Shown here piece by piece: positions 27,087 to 35,678 of a stretch of 64,000 nt of DNA. The position numbers and the translations under genes are program-made. The notes beneath the pieces were generated by a model. It made no database searches and had not been told where the DNA came from. It saw only the letters and a program-made list of their open reading frames with translations. Each line of letters begins with the position of its first letter. Positions within the stretch are counted from its first letter, which is position 1. The DNA is from JBEEOW01 sp041191405. GTDB lineage: Bacteria > Bacteroidota > Bacteroidia > Cytophagales > UBA9547. The stretch covers positions 186,001 to 250,000 of the forward strand of contig JBEEOW010000001.1 in assembly GCA_041191405.1 (NCBI GenBank), in the 5' to 3' direction.

Positions 27087-28163
27087 ATGAATCAAAACAC
27101 TCAGTCTGCATTTAGTTGTATTTATACTCCCAATGTTCCCGAATTGTTAAAAAGTCTTAATATTTCATTAGCAATTACTACTTACCAAGCTGGGAAAGTA
27201 ATTTTTTTATCTGCAAATAGTGACAATTCTATGCGTCAACTACCTAGAGATTTTGAGAGAGCTATGGGGATGGCGATAAAAGATAATAAAATGGCAATAG
27301 CTGTCAAAAATGAATTAGTAGTATTGTCAAATGCTCCAAGCTTGGCAGTAAATTATCCAACAAAACCAAACTTTTATGATTCTTTTTGGGTACCAAGAGC
27401 TAGTTACTATACTGGTTTTGTAGATATTCATGATATTGATTGGGATAAAAATGGTAAACTTTGGGCTGTAAATACTTTATTTTCAAGTATTGATACCATT
27501 GATGATAATTATAGTTTTACTCCTCAGTGGAAACCACCTTTTATTAAAGAATATTCTTCCGCAGATTTTTGTCATCTAAATGGTATGGCTATGGTAAATG
27601 GTATGCCAAAATATGTTACAATGTTTGGCAAAACAACAACTCCAAAAGGTTGGAGAGATGGTGTTCAAACTGATGGACTTATTATGGATATTGAAACCAA
27701 TGAAATAGTTGTTGATAAATTATCAATGCCTCATTCGCCTCGTTGGTTTGATAATAATTTATATTGTTTGCTTTCAGCAACAGGTGAACTTATAAAAGTG
27801 GATATTCAGAACAAAACTTATGAAGTTATAACTAACTTGAATGGATTTGTTAGAGGAATGGCAAAATGCGGTGATTACGTTTTTATTGGTTTATCTAAAA
27901 TGCGTAAAACTTCATCTATATTTAGAGATTTACCTATTACTAAAAATGAAATTAATTGTGGTGTTGAAATAGTTCATTTGCCTACAGGGAATAGGGTTGG
28001 TAGTATTAGTTATTTAAATAGCGTAGAGGAAATTTATGATGTTCAAATAGTATCGAATTCAATTCGTCCTGGTATTTTAAATAATTTAAATCCTATGCAT
28101 AAAGATGCTTTACATACACCAAGTGCAAGTTTTTGGGCAATTAAAGATGAAAATAAAGTTTAA
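27087..28163 (+). CDS. TIGR03032 family protein
   Basis: 358 residues, no signal peptide. Family landmarks: TTYQAGKVIFL near residue 32, GFVDIHDIDW (about 111), FCHLNGMAMVNGMPKYVTMFG (about 163-183), SMPHSPRWFDNNLYCLLSATGEL (about 214) and FVRGMAKCGDYVFIGLSKMR (about 253). The repeating strand pattern suggests a beta-propeller. The family function is not established. It stands alone between the dead toxin pair and an FG-GAP protein. Confidence 0.85.
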   Translation: MNQNTQSAFSCIYTPNVPELLKSLNISLAITTYQAGKVIFLSANSDNSMRQLPRDFERAMGMAIKDNKMAIAVKNELVVLSNAPSLAVNYPTKPNFYDSFWVPRASYYTGFVDIHDIDWDKNGKLWAVNTLFSSIDTIDDNYSFTPQWKPPFIKEYSSADFCHLNGMAMVNGMPKYVTMFGKTTTPKGWRDGVQTDGLIMDIETNEIVVDKLSMPHSPRWFDNNLYCLLSATGELIKVDIQNKTYEVITNLNGFVRGMAKCGDYVFIGLSKMRKTSSIFRDLPITKNEINCGVEIVHLPTGNRVGSISYLNSVEEIYDVQIVSNSIRPGILNNLNPMHKDALHTPSASFWAIKDENKV

Positions 28164-28239
28164 TATTTTCTTTGAAATATATTAACAATAAAATGTTGAT
28201 TTCGTTATAGACAAAATATAATTAAAAAAAGTTATTTGT

Positions 28240-29619
28240 ATGAAGAAAAAAATACACACATTTGGTTATGCATATTTGAAAATGATGTATAACAAATTGG
28301 TTTTCAGGATTAATAAAATGTTTATTGATGATACTTTTTCCACTTTGAGTAAATCAAAACAAATTAAATTATTAAATAAACTAGCAACTACAGCAAAACA
28401 AATTGGTTGTTTTGATTTAAAACAAGCCACAAAAATTGCATTGTTAGGTTTAGGAATATCTTTTACTGGGAATGTGTTTGCTCAAAATCCTACATTTGTT
28501 CAAAAAACTGGAAGTGATAATCCTTTTGATGGAGTAAATTTTACATCGGTATCGGCACCATCATTTGCTGATTTAGATGGCGATGGTGATTTAGATGCTT
28601 GTGTTGGTGAAAGTTCAGGTAAAGTAATTTTGTTTCAAAATATAGGAACAGCTAACACACCATTACTTACGAATATAGGTAATATTGTTTCAACACTGGA
28701 TGCTGGTTTGACATTTCCTACTTTTGTTGATATTGATAACGATGGTGATAAGGATGCTTATGTATTTGGAAGTCATTATGAATATAATTCAGTTTCGGGG
28801 AAAATGGATGAAAATAGATCATTAATGTACTACCCAAATAATGGAACGGTAAATATTCCTAATTTTGATAATACTCCAAATTCTACAATAGGTGAGACTG
28901 TCAACAATTCAAGTACTAGTTATTATCCAGCATTTGTAGATATCGACAACGATGGAGATAAAGACTTGTTTATGGGTTTATCTGATGGAAGTTTTAGTTT
29001 TTATAAAAATAATGGAACAGCAAGTAATCCTAATTTAGTTGAAACTAATACTCATCCACTTAGTGGAGTAAACGCTGGATTTGTTATTGCTCCAGTTTTT
29101 GTAGATTTTGATCAAGATGGAGACCAAGATTTAGTAGTAGGAGATTATTATGGAGGTTTGAAATATTATAAAAATACTGGAAATGCAAGTAATGCTAATT
29201 TTGAATTACAATCAGGAGTTGATAATCCATTTGACGGCTTAAATTTTACTATGCTATCAACTCCAACTTTTGCTGATATTGATGGTGATGGAGACCAAGA
29301 TTTATTTGTTGGAGAGTATTCTGGTAAAATTTCATATTTTGAGAACTCTCCTGTACTTACAGGTTTAGAAAATAATGTTAATTCAAATTTATTTTCATTA
29401 TACCCAAATCCAGCTACGGATAAGTTAAATATTCGTTTACAGGAGCTTAGTTCAGGTTCTGTTTCAATATTAGATATGAATGGAAATGTGTTGAAATCTC
29501 AACAATTAAATGGTTTAGAATCCACAATTTCGACTTCAAATCTAGTTAATGGAACCTATTTAGTGAAAATTTCAGTTGAAAATAATTCAAGCACTAAATT
29601 GTTGACAATTTTGAAATAA
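28240..29619 (+). CDS. FG-GAP/VCBS repeat protein with T9SS type A sorting domain
   Basis: 459 residues. Five calcium-loop motifs of the form DxDxDGDxD (DLDGDGDLD, DIDNDGDKD twice, DFDQDGDQD, DIDGDGDQD) mark FG-GAP/VCBS repeats, probably one beta-propeller over residues 85-370. The last 80 residues are a type A sorting domain (FSLYPNPATDKLNI ... GTYLVKISVENN). The odd part is the N-terminus: the hydrophobic signal core is at residues 65-76 and the likely cleavage near residue 81 (FAQ), behind about 60 charged and polar residues. A shorter start inside is possible (ATG 28318), still leaving about 38 residues before the core. Exported cell-surface protein of unknown ligand. Confidence 0.85.
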   Translation: MKKKIHTFGYAYLKMMYNKLVFRINKMFIDDTFSTLSKSKQIKLLNKLATTAKQIGCFDLKQATKIALLGLGISFTGNVFAQNPTFVQKTGSDNPFDGVNFTSVSAPSFADLDGDGDLDACVGESSGKVILFQNIGTANTPLLTNIGNIVSTLDAGLTFPTFVDIDNDGDKDAYVFGSHYEYNSVSGKMDENRSLMYYPNNGTVNIPNFDNTPNSTIGETVNNSSTSYYPAFVDIDNDGDKDLFMGLSDGSFSFYKNNGTASNPNLVETNTHPLSGVNAGFVIAPVFVDFDQDGDQDLVVGDYYGGLKYYKNTGNASNANFELQSGVDNPFDGLNFTMLSTPTFADIDGDGDQDLFVGEYSGKISYFENSPVLTGLENNVNSNLFSLYPNPATDKLNIRLQELSSGSVSILDMNGNVLKSQQLNGLESTISTSNLVNGTYLVKISVENNSSTKLLTILK

Positions 29620-29642
29620 TTGGAAACAGAAAATTTATTTAG

Positions 29643-29674
29643 AATACCACGCAGAAATGTGTGGTATTTTTTTT
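29643..29674 (+). terminator. Terminator after the FG-GAP gene
   Basis: AATACCAC (29643-29650) pairs with GTGGTATT (29661-29668), followed by a T run. Confidence 0.88.
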
Positions 29675-29820
29675 GGAGAAAAATTATGTTAATTTTTGTA
29701 TTTCAACTGACCAATCCCTCCAATCTGTACTGATTACAATTTACAAAAAAGCTAATACAGGTCAGTTTATAGCTGCGTTTGATTGTGCAATTTTGTATCA
29801 GACATTTAAAAAAGATTGAT

Positions 29821-30048
29821 ATGGAAAAGCACGATTTATTACACGAATTTCCTGAGCATAAGGAAAAAATTCACGAATTGAAAATTCAAGATTCTCACTT
29901 CAAAAAAATATTTGACAATTATCATGAAGTGAATAATGATATTCATAGAATTGAAACTGGTGCTGAGGTTACTACCGACGACGTACTTAATAATTTAAGA
30001 GCAAAAAGGGTTCATCTTAAAGATGAATTATTTACTTTTTTAAATTAA
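29821..30048 (+). CDS. YdcH/DUF465 family small protein
   Basis: 75 residues from ATG 29821; in-frame codons upstream to 29779 are unlike the family. Sequence pattern HDLLHEFPEHKEKIHELKIQDSHFKKIFDNY followed by Asp/Glu-rich helix and LRAKRVHLKDEL is the YdcH (DUF465) hallmark, a two-helix cytosolic hairpin. Function unknown. It converges on the E1 gene, with a shared bidirectional terminator between. Confidence 0.88.
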   Translation: MEKHDLLHEFPEHKEKIHELKIQDSHFKKIFDNYHEVNNDIHRIETGAEVTTDDVLNNLRAKRVHLKDELFTFLN

Positions 30049-30199
30049 TTGATTATTCAGATTATATAAACTAGGATGTAAAATGCTTTATATCTGAATT
30101 TTAGTAAAAGAATCCGGAGTGATTTGGTTTTGAATCTACTAATTAAAATGGTAGAGAAAATTAATTAAAAAAGTATAATCTGAATATTTGAATTGTTTT

Positions 30200-30248
30200 A
30201 AAAGCAAAACCTCAATAAATCATTGATTTGTTGAGGTTTTGCTTTTTT
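30200..30248. terminator. Bidirectional terminator between ydcH-like gene and E1
   Basis: A perfect 16-bp stem, 30200-30215 with 30231-30246, with A/T tracts on both sides, between converging genes. Confidence 0.9.
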
Positions 30249-30290
30249 CTTAAGTCTTATATCTTAAGTCTTTAATCTTATTTCTATCTA
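30249..30290. repeat. Degenerate heptanucleotide array b
   Basis: Six 7-base units of CTTAAGT type (CTTAAGT, CTTATAT, CTTAAGT, CTTTAAT, CTTATTT, CTATCTA). The last unit contains the stop codon of the E1 gene. Confidence 0.6.
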
Positions 30291-32686
30291 TACAACTGAG
30301 GAAAACGATTTGGGTCGGCTTCGTGCATCATTTCATAAACTGTTTCAAATACATCTTCAGCATTTGGTTTAGAATAATAATCTCCGTCGCTTGAATAAGC
30401 AGGTCTGTGGTCTTTTGCAGCAATAGTTCTTGGAGCTGCATCAAGATATTGATATGCATTTTGTTTTTCAAGCACTTGTTGCATCATGTAGGCTGTTCCT
30501 CCACCAGGAACATCTTCGTCAGCAAATATAACTCTGTTTGTTTTTTTGATTGATTCAACAATTTTACTGTGAATATCAAAAGGTAAAAGTGTTTGAACAT
30601 CAACTACTTCAACCGAAATACCAATACTTGCAAGTTGCTCAACAGCTTCCATTACAATGCGGCACATAGTTCCGTAAGTTACTATCGTTACATCCGAACC
30701 TTCATTAATCGTTTCAGGAATACCAAGAGGAACTGTAAATGTACCAACGTTTTCAGGAAGTTTCTCTTTTAATCTGTAGCCATTCAAACATTCAATTATT
30801 AAAGCAGCATCATCAGAACGAAGCATGGTATTGTACATGCCCGAAGCTTGGGTCATGTTACGTGGAACTAACACATAAATACCTCTGATACTACCTAAAA
30901 TCATACTTATTGGCGAACCTGAATGCCAAACACCTTCTAATCTGTGGCCACGAGTACGAATAATCAAAGGAGCTTTTTGTCCACCTTTGGTACGGTAGTG
31001 TAAAGTTGCTAAATCGTCAGATAAAATTTGAATTGCATATAGCAGATAATCAAGATATTGGATTTCAGCTATAGGACGTAAACCTCTCAATGCTGTACCA
31101 ATTCCTTGACCAATAATTGTAGTTTCTCTTATTCCTGTATCAGTAACTCTAAGTACGCCATGTTTTTGTTGTAAGCCTTGGAAAGCTTGGTTTACATCAC
31201 CAATATTTCCTACATCTTCACCAAAAGCAATAATTCTTTCGTCACGAGTTAGGTTTTCGTCAAAACAAGCTTGCAATACTTCTCTACCATCAATGATAGG
31301 GGAGTTGCTATTATAAACTGGCGGACGAACCTGAACTTTTAATGCTGAATTGTCTGATTCTGAATATAAATGTGAACTATAACGTTCATAACACTCTTGT
31401 TTTTCAGTTTCAATCCAGTCTAAAATTTTGTTTTTGATTTCACTTTCAGCAAAACGTAATTCTCTTAAAGCTTTACGCATTGCACGCATTGAATCCATTC
31501 TAATTGGATTTAGTGTTTTTTCTAAATCAATTTTAATTTCTTCAATTTTGTGATTTTCGGTAATATGTGCAGCTTGCGAAAGTAAGTTTACAGCTTTTTG
31601 GTGGTCACGGTCAACCCAGTTTCTGAATGCCGACCAAGCTTTGTTTTTAGCCTCAACAACTTTCTCTCTTGATTGATTATCAATTTCTTGTAATTCAGAT
31701 TCGGTAGCTATGCCACGCTCAATAATCCACTCGTGTAATTTTTTATTACAATCAAATTCTTTTTCCCAATCCAGACGCTCTTTTGATTTGTATCTTTCAT
31801 GCGAACCTGATGATGAATGTCCTTGAGGTTGAGTAATTTCTGTAACGTGCATTACAATTGGCACATGCTCTTCTCTACAAAGTTTTACAGCTTTTTCATA
31901 TACTTCGCATAGGGCAGGGTAGTCCCAACCACGAACTTTATATAACTCACAACCAGTCTCTTCGGTATTTCTTTTGAAACCCTCAAGCATTTCGGTAATG
32001 TCGCCTTTTGTAGTTTGGTAATCTTGGGGTACAGAAATTCCGTAGCCATCGTCCCAAATAGAAATTACCATAGGAATTTGTAAAACACCCGAAGCATTTA
32101 CAGCTTCAAAAAATACACCTTCAGCAGTTGAAGCATTACCAATAGTTCCGAATGCAACTTCATTTCCATTGTTAGAGAAATCTGCAAATTGATGTAAAGC
32201 AGGATTTTGTCTGTATAATTTAGAGGCATAAGCCAAACCAACCAATCTTGGCATTTGAGCACCAGTACACGAAATATCGGCGGTGGTCATTTTTAAGTCA
32301 ACTTGACGTTTCCAGCTTCCATCAGGTTTTAAAATACGAGATGCAAAGTGAACATTCATTAATCTTCCACCAGTGGCAGGTTCGTGTTCAAGGTCTGCGT
32401 GGGCATACAATTGTGCAAAAAATTGTTCTAAAGTTAGTTCACCAATGGCAAACATAAAAGTTTGGTCTCTGTAGTAACCCGACCTAAAATCGCCATTTCT
32501 GAACTGTTTAGCCATGGCAATTTGAGGAACCTCTTTGCCATCACCAAAAATTCCGAATTTGGCTTTACCCATAAATACCTCTTTTCTACCAACAATACTT
32601 GCATGCCTACTTTCGCAAGCAATGCGATAATCATTTAATACTTCTGATTTATCGAAAATAGTTTGAGTTGAAGTTGAGTTTTCCAC
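30284..32686 (-). CDS. Fused alpha/beta 2-oxoacid dehydrogenase E1
   Basis: 800 residues with a GTG start. The first half is an E1-alpha, the second (from about residue 470, DGREVLQACFDENL...FGEDVG) an E1-beta transketolase-like domain. This fused, thiamine-pyrophosphate-dependent enzyme is usual in Bacteroidota and probably serves branched-chain 2-oxoacids or pyruvate; substrate cannot be settled here. The thiamine motif of the alpha half is altered: the usual GDG is IGNAS and the distal NN is DD (ISIWDDGYGIS). E2/E3 genes are not nearby. A good promoter lies 35 bases upstream. It lies downstream of the sigma factor gene pair. Confidence 0.93.
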   Translation of the reverse strand: MENSTSTQTIFDKSEVLNDYRIACESRHASIVGRKEVFMGKAKFGIFGDGKEVPQIAMAKQFRNGDFRSGYYRDQTFMFAIGELTLEQFFAQLYAHADLEHEPATGGRLMNVHFASRILKPDGSWKRQVDLKMTTADISCTGAQMPRLVGLAYASKLYRQNPALHQFADFSNNGNEVAFGTIGNASTAEGVFFEAVNASGVLQIPMVISIWDDGYGISVPQDYQTTKGDITEMLEGFKRNTEETGCELYKVRGWDYPALCEVYEKAVKLCREEHVPIVMHVTEITQPQGHSSSGSHERYKSKERLDWEKEFDCNKKLHEWIIERGIATESELQEIDNQSREKVVEAKNKAWSAFRNWVDRDHQKAVNLLSQAAHITENHKIEEIKIDLEKTLNPIRMDSMRAMRKALRELRFAESEIKNKILDWIETEKQECYERYSSHLYSESDNSALKVQVRPPVYNSNSPIIDGREVLQACFDENLTRDERIIAFGEDVGNIGDVNQAFQGLQQKHGVLRVTDTGIRETTIIGQGIGTALRGLRPIAEIQYLDYLLYAIQILSDDLATLHYRTKGGQKAPLIIRTRGHRLEGVWHSGSPISMILGSIRGIYVLVPRNMTQASGMYNTMLRSDDAALIIECLNGYRLKEKLPENVGTFTVPLGIPETINEGSDVTIVTYGTMCRIVMEAVEQLASIGISVEVVDVQTLLPFDIHSKIVESIKKTNRVIFADEDVPGGGTAYMMQQVLEKQNAYQYLDAAPRTIAAKDHRPAYSSDGDYYSKPNAEDVFETVYEMMHEADPNRFPQLYR

Positions 32687-32720
32687 GAGAGAATATTTAA
32701 ATGTGTTGCTATTAATCTTT

Positions 32721-32751
32721 CAAAAATAAGCAAAAAGGGATGTTTTCCAAA
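32721..32751 (-). promoter_or_regulatory. Promoter for the E1 gene
   Basis: On the minus strand TTTG (32751-32748) and TATTTTTG (32728-32721) are separated by 19 bases, an exact match to the Bacteroidota consensus. The predicted start site is about 28 bases before the GTG start. Confidence 0.7.
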
Positions 32752-32819
32752 TGATGTAATGCTTTTAAAATTAAAAAATGTGTTTATAATATTTAAATGA
32801 GTATAGAAAATTTGTGTTT

Positions 32820-33035
32820 CTACAAAAACGCATCCAAAATCCAGCAAATAAACAACAACCAAGCTAAAAGCGCCAACACTCTAAATCTGGTGTTTTTTTG
32901 GAAAAGTCTTTTTAAACCTTCAAACCTATGAACACGAACCATTGGCGTATTTAACCTATCAAAGTTTTTGTACTTTCTGATAGATTCTATACTTGGATCT
33001 TGTGGGTCGATATGTGTTTTTATTTCATTTTTCAT
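32820..33035 (-). CDS. Small tail-anchored membrane protein
   Basis: 71 residues. The first 48 are charged and cytosolic in character; the last 20 or so (RVLALLAWLLFICWILDAFL) form one membrane helix, so the protein is probably tail-anchored. It starts 8 bases after the sigma factor stop on the same strand, so the two are likely co-transcribed and may interact. Too short to match known anti-sigma folds. I do not recognise a family. Confidence 0.6.
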   Translation of the reverse strand: MKNEIKTHIDPQDPSIESIRKYKNFDRLNTPMVRVHRFEGLKRLFQKNTRFRVLALLAWLLFICWILDAFL

Positions 33036-33043
33036 GGCTGCAC

Positions 33044-33712
33044 TTATTTAAGATGTGCTAAAAGGTTTCTTAATTTTTGTAGCACTCTATAAGTTCTAAC
33101 TTTGGCATTGTCTTCACTTATTTCAATGATATAACCAATTTCTTTGAAACTTCGTTCCTCAAAAAAACGCCATTCAATTAATTGAATTTCATCTGCTTTG
33201 AGTTGTTTTATTGCTTGCGATAATGCCTCTAATTTTTCGTGTTTGTCGGCTTCGTTTTCATCTTCAAAATCAAAAATATTGTTGGCTCCATCAGAGAAAA
33301 TACTCACATGACGTACAGCATCTTTTTCTTTTCTGAAAAACATGTTTAACTCATTGGTTGCTATTTTAAACAACCATGATGAAATTGAAAACCCAACATA
33401 TTTAAAAGTATGTATTTTACACATTGCTTTGTAGAAAGTTTGCGATGTTAGGTCATCTGCAATTTCTTCGTCTTTCACTCGGCGGTGTATGTAAATGAAT
33501 ATTTTTTCGAAGTAGATGTCGTAAATTTTTTCAAAATGCTGCGTATTTGCTTGGGCATTACGCACTATTTTTTCTTCTTCACTCAAATCAAGAGGATTGT
33601 CGTTGAAGGCAGAAAACAAACTAAAAATAGCAGTTTGAATAGGATTAGGGTAATATATTGAAGTTGAAACTAGCAATATTTCCAAGAGTTTATGAACGCA
33701 GCTTGACCACAA
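33044..33712 (-). CDS. ECF-type RNA polymerase sigma factor
   Basis: 222 residues as given from a TTG that overlaps the upstream gene by 43 bases; a shorter start (TTG near 33619, or GTG inside) is just as likely, since the family homology begins near EEEKIVRNAQANTQHFEKIYDIY. Region 2 is seen in FIYIHRRVKDEEIADDLTSQTFYKAM and WLFKIATNELNMFFRK; region 4 in LKADEIQLIEWRFFEERSFKEIGYIIEISEDNAKVRTYRVLQKLR. It directs RNA polymerase to an unknown regulon. Flanked by a MEKHLA-domain gene upstream and a tiny membrane protein gene downstream, all on one strand. Confidence 0.9.
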   Translation of the reverse strand: MWSSCVHKLLEILLVSTSIYYPNPIQTAIFSLFSAFNDNPLDLSEEEKIVRNAQANTQHFEKIYDIYFEKIFIYIHRRVKDEEIADDLTSQTFYKAMCKIHTFKYVGFSISSWLFKIATNELNMFFRKEKDAVRHVSIFSDGANNIFDFEDENEADKHEKLEALSQAIKQLKADEIQLIEWRFFEERSFKEIGYIIEISEDNAKVRTYRVLQKLRNLLAHLK

Positions 33713-34128
33713 AATTTGTTATTTGCATCAATTACATTCCATAATATTACATCATTAATTTCAAATAATACACCTTTTGACGAAATTCTAATTCCTTTGT
33801 AATCTTTTATAAAACCAAATTGTTGAGCTTGTTTTAATAAAGCATTCCTTTCTTCTTGACTTACTGCTTGTGCTGATAAACGAGAAGGAAGTTTGGTAAA
33901 TTCATTAAATGAATAATCAAACAATGTAAGAGCTTTTGTATTCGCAAAATTAAAAATTGGGTCTTGCTCATTTCCATGAGAAAGTAATCCAAAATTGGCA
34001 TTATTTACAGCTTCGAGTAATGATTCATTTGCATTAGGAATAATTAATGGTTTTCCTATAAACGACTCAAAATTAGTATTTAATAATGCTAAATGCTCTT
34101 CTATATTTTCTATTTTATACAAATCCAT
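33670..34128 (-). CDS. MEKHLA domain-containing protein
   Basis: 152 residues, cytosolic. The stretch FGLLSHGNEQDPIFNFANTKALTLFDYSFNEF, then LPSRLSAQ, FIKDYKGIRISSKGVLFEI and ILWNVIDANNKFCGQAA follow the MEKHLA domain, a PAS-like fold also seen at the end of plant HD-ZIP III proteins. It may sense a small molecule or redox state, but no ligand is known. Its 3' end overlaps the sigma gene frame, which suggests coupled translation. An array of heptamers separates it from ruvX. Confidence 0.85.
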   Translation of the reverse strand: MDLYKIENIEEHLALLNTNFESFIGKPLIIPNANESLLEAVNNANFGLLSHGNEQDPIFNFANTKALTLFDYSFNEFTKLPSRLSAQAVSQEERNALLKQAQQFGFIKDYKGIRISSKGVLFEINDVILWNVIDANNKFCGQAAFINSWKYC

Positions 34129-34139
34129 TTATTTTACCA

Positions 34140-34167
34140 AAACTCTTAATGCTAAACTCTTAACTCC
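34140..34167. repeat. Degenerate heptanucleotide array c
   Basis: Four units (AAACTCT, TAATGCT, AAACTCT, TAACTCC) fill the gap between the MEKHLA start and the ruvX stop; the array touches the stop codon. Confidence 0.5.
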
Positions 34168-34589
34168 TAAAATCCATTAGATTTTTGTTCCATGTAAGAT
34201 TGTAAAATAATAGTTGCCGAAACTTTATCAATATTACCTTTGGTGGCTCTGTCTTTTTTGGAAACCCCACTTGCAATCATACTTTGCAAAGCCATACGTG
34301 AAGTAAAACGTTCATCAACTAAGTGAATAGGTATGGTTGGGTATTTTTTATAAAGCTGACGAGAAAAACCAACAACATGCGAAGTTGAGTCGGTTGGGTT
34401 ACCATCTAAATGAACAGGCATTCCGAGCACAAATGCCTCAACCTGTTCATTTACAAGGTATTTATCTATAAATGCAAAAATATCTTTTGGATGAATGGTA
34501 TCTAATGGCGATGCTATAATTTGTAAAGTATCGGTAACTGCAATACCTATGCGTTTGTTACCGTAATCAAATGCCATTATTCTACCCAT
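34167..34589 (-). CDS. ruvX: RuvX/YqgF family nuclease
   Basis: 140 residues, the normal length. RNase H-like fold with MAFDYGNKRIGIAVTD at the N-terminus, VLGMPVHLDG, LVDERFTSRMA and KGNIDKVSATIILQSYM; Asp and Glu residues in these motifs are the metal ligands. The family is known as putative pre-16S rRNA nuclease or Holliday junction resolvase. Lies between two genes on the same strand, separated from both by heptanucleotide arrays. Confidence 0.95.
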   Translation of the reverse strand: MGRIMAFDYGNKRIGIAVTDTLQIIASPLDTIHPKDIFAFIDKYLVNEQVEAFVLGMPVHLDGNPTDSTSHVVGFSRQLYKKYPTIPIHLVDERFTSRMALQSMIASGVSKKDRATKGNIDKVSATIILQSYMEQKSNGF

Positions 34590-34600
34590 GTTTTAATTTA

Positions 34601-34712
34601 GACTTAAGACTCAAGACTTAAGACTTAAGACTCAAGACTTAAGACTTAAGATTTTAGACTTTATAAATAATACTGATTACTGAAAACTGATTACAGAAAA
34701 CTCTCAACTAAT
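34601..34712. repeat. Degenerate heptanucleotide array d (16 units in phase)
   Basis: Sixteen 7-base units run without a phase break from 11 bases upstream of ruvX to the stop codon of the hemerythrin gene. The first nine are GACTTAA-like (GACTTAA, GACTCAA, GATTTTA), the last six are AACTGAT/TACTGAA-like. Both sub-types share the form nACTnAn. Confidence 0.8.
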
Positions 34713-35454
34713 TCAGAACTGCTAATTTACTTATTTTATCTTTTACTTCACGCTCTAAAACCAAAGCTTTCGGGAAAAGAATTTCATTTTCTATTTTAGC
34801 GTGTAATATTAAGTCAGATTCAAATTTCTTTAATTCCTCAAAAATTACTTTTAAATGTACACTCAATTCTGGTGTAATAGCGTAATTTTCAGTAATTTGA
34901 CGAATACCTTTCATCACATCGTCGTGTTGATGATGATGCAATGCAAAATGCTGTAGCGATTGAGCTGCCATTGCTTTTTGTATTTCAACAACATTGTTTA
35001 CAACACCTGCATTTACTGTTTTATTTAACAATAAAATATAGTTGAAAAATGTATCTTCTTCCTCGTGTAAATGTTCAATAAAATCTTGAACAAAAAGAGG
35101 AAATACAAATTTTAAGTCGCTAATAATTGGAGAGTTTTCAACTAAATTGATAATCAATTTCGATAAATAAGTCAATTTATCAGTTACAAAAATGTGGTGC
35201 ATGTGTTTTAAATATGCAACAACAACTTCAACAGAATACTCTAATAGTTCATTTGAGTCAACAAACTTATTATTAGCAGCTTGCTCCAATTTTGCAAGTA
35301 CATTTTGTAGTTTTAAACCTTTTTCTTGGCAAACTTGCTCTAAAGTTTTATCTGAATATTCGTAAAAAGAAATACCAAAATAATGCAATACATAAGCATT
35401 TACATAATTTTCATCAACAATTTGATTTAATGGTTTATTTTCTTGAGTTGCCAT
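34708..35454 (-). CDS. Hemerythrin-like protein related to RIC/ScdA iron-sulfur repair proteins
   Basis: 248 residues. N-terminal segment (about residues 18-50, VLHYFGISFYEYSDKTLEQVCQEKGL) corresponds to the ScdA_N/DUF542 domain of RIC proteins. The C-terminal part carries hemerythrin His/Glu ligands: HMHH, FIEHLHEEED, HHHQHDD and HAKIENEILFP. RIC proteins repair iron-sulfur centres after nitrosative or oxidative damage. Unusually, the family's CC pair in the N-terminal domain is replaced by YE/YS, so iron delivery or redox function may differ. Located upstream of ruvX; array d lies between. Confidence 0.82.
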   Translation of the reverse strand: MATQENKPLNQIVDENYVNAYVLHYFGISFYEYSDKTLEQVCQEKGLKLQNVLAKLEQAANNKFVDSNELLEYSVEVVVAYLKHMHHIFVTDKLTYLSKLIINLVENSPIISDLKFVFPLFVQDFIEHLHEEEDTFFNYILLLNKTVNAGVVNNVVEIQKAMAAQSLQHFALHHHQHDDVMKGIRQITENYAITPELSVHLKVIFEELKKFESDLILHAKIENEILFPKALVLEREVKDKISKLAVLN

Positions 35455-35649
35455 GGATGTTTTATTTTTATCGAAATTCGTCTATTTATATTTCTGTAAC
35501 AATGACATAAATCATAAATAAATGAATTTGTTTTAACTCGTTTTTGAATTTGTTGTTAATTTAACAAATAATCGCCTATTAAATTATATGTTGAGGTATA
35601 AAACATTGAAAAAAATAAAATAATACCTAAAAAAAGCCTACTAAATTAT

Positions 35650-35673
35650 TACTTTTGAATAATAATAGTTTTG
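35650..35673 (+). promoter_or_regulatory. Two overlapping -7-like elements
   Basis: TACTTTTG (35650-35657) and TAGTTTTG (35666-35673) both fit TAnnTTTG; the first gives a sensible leader for the ATG at 35679. Confidence 0.35.
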
Positions 35674-35678
35674 TAATT

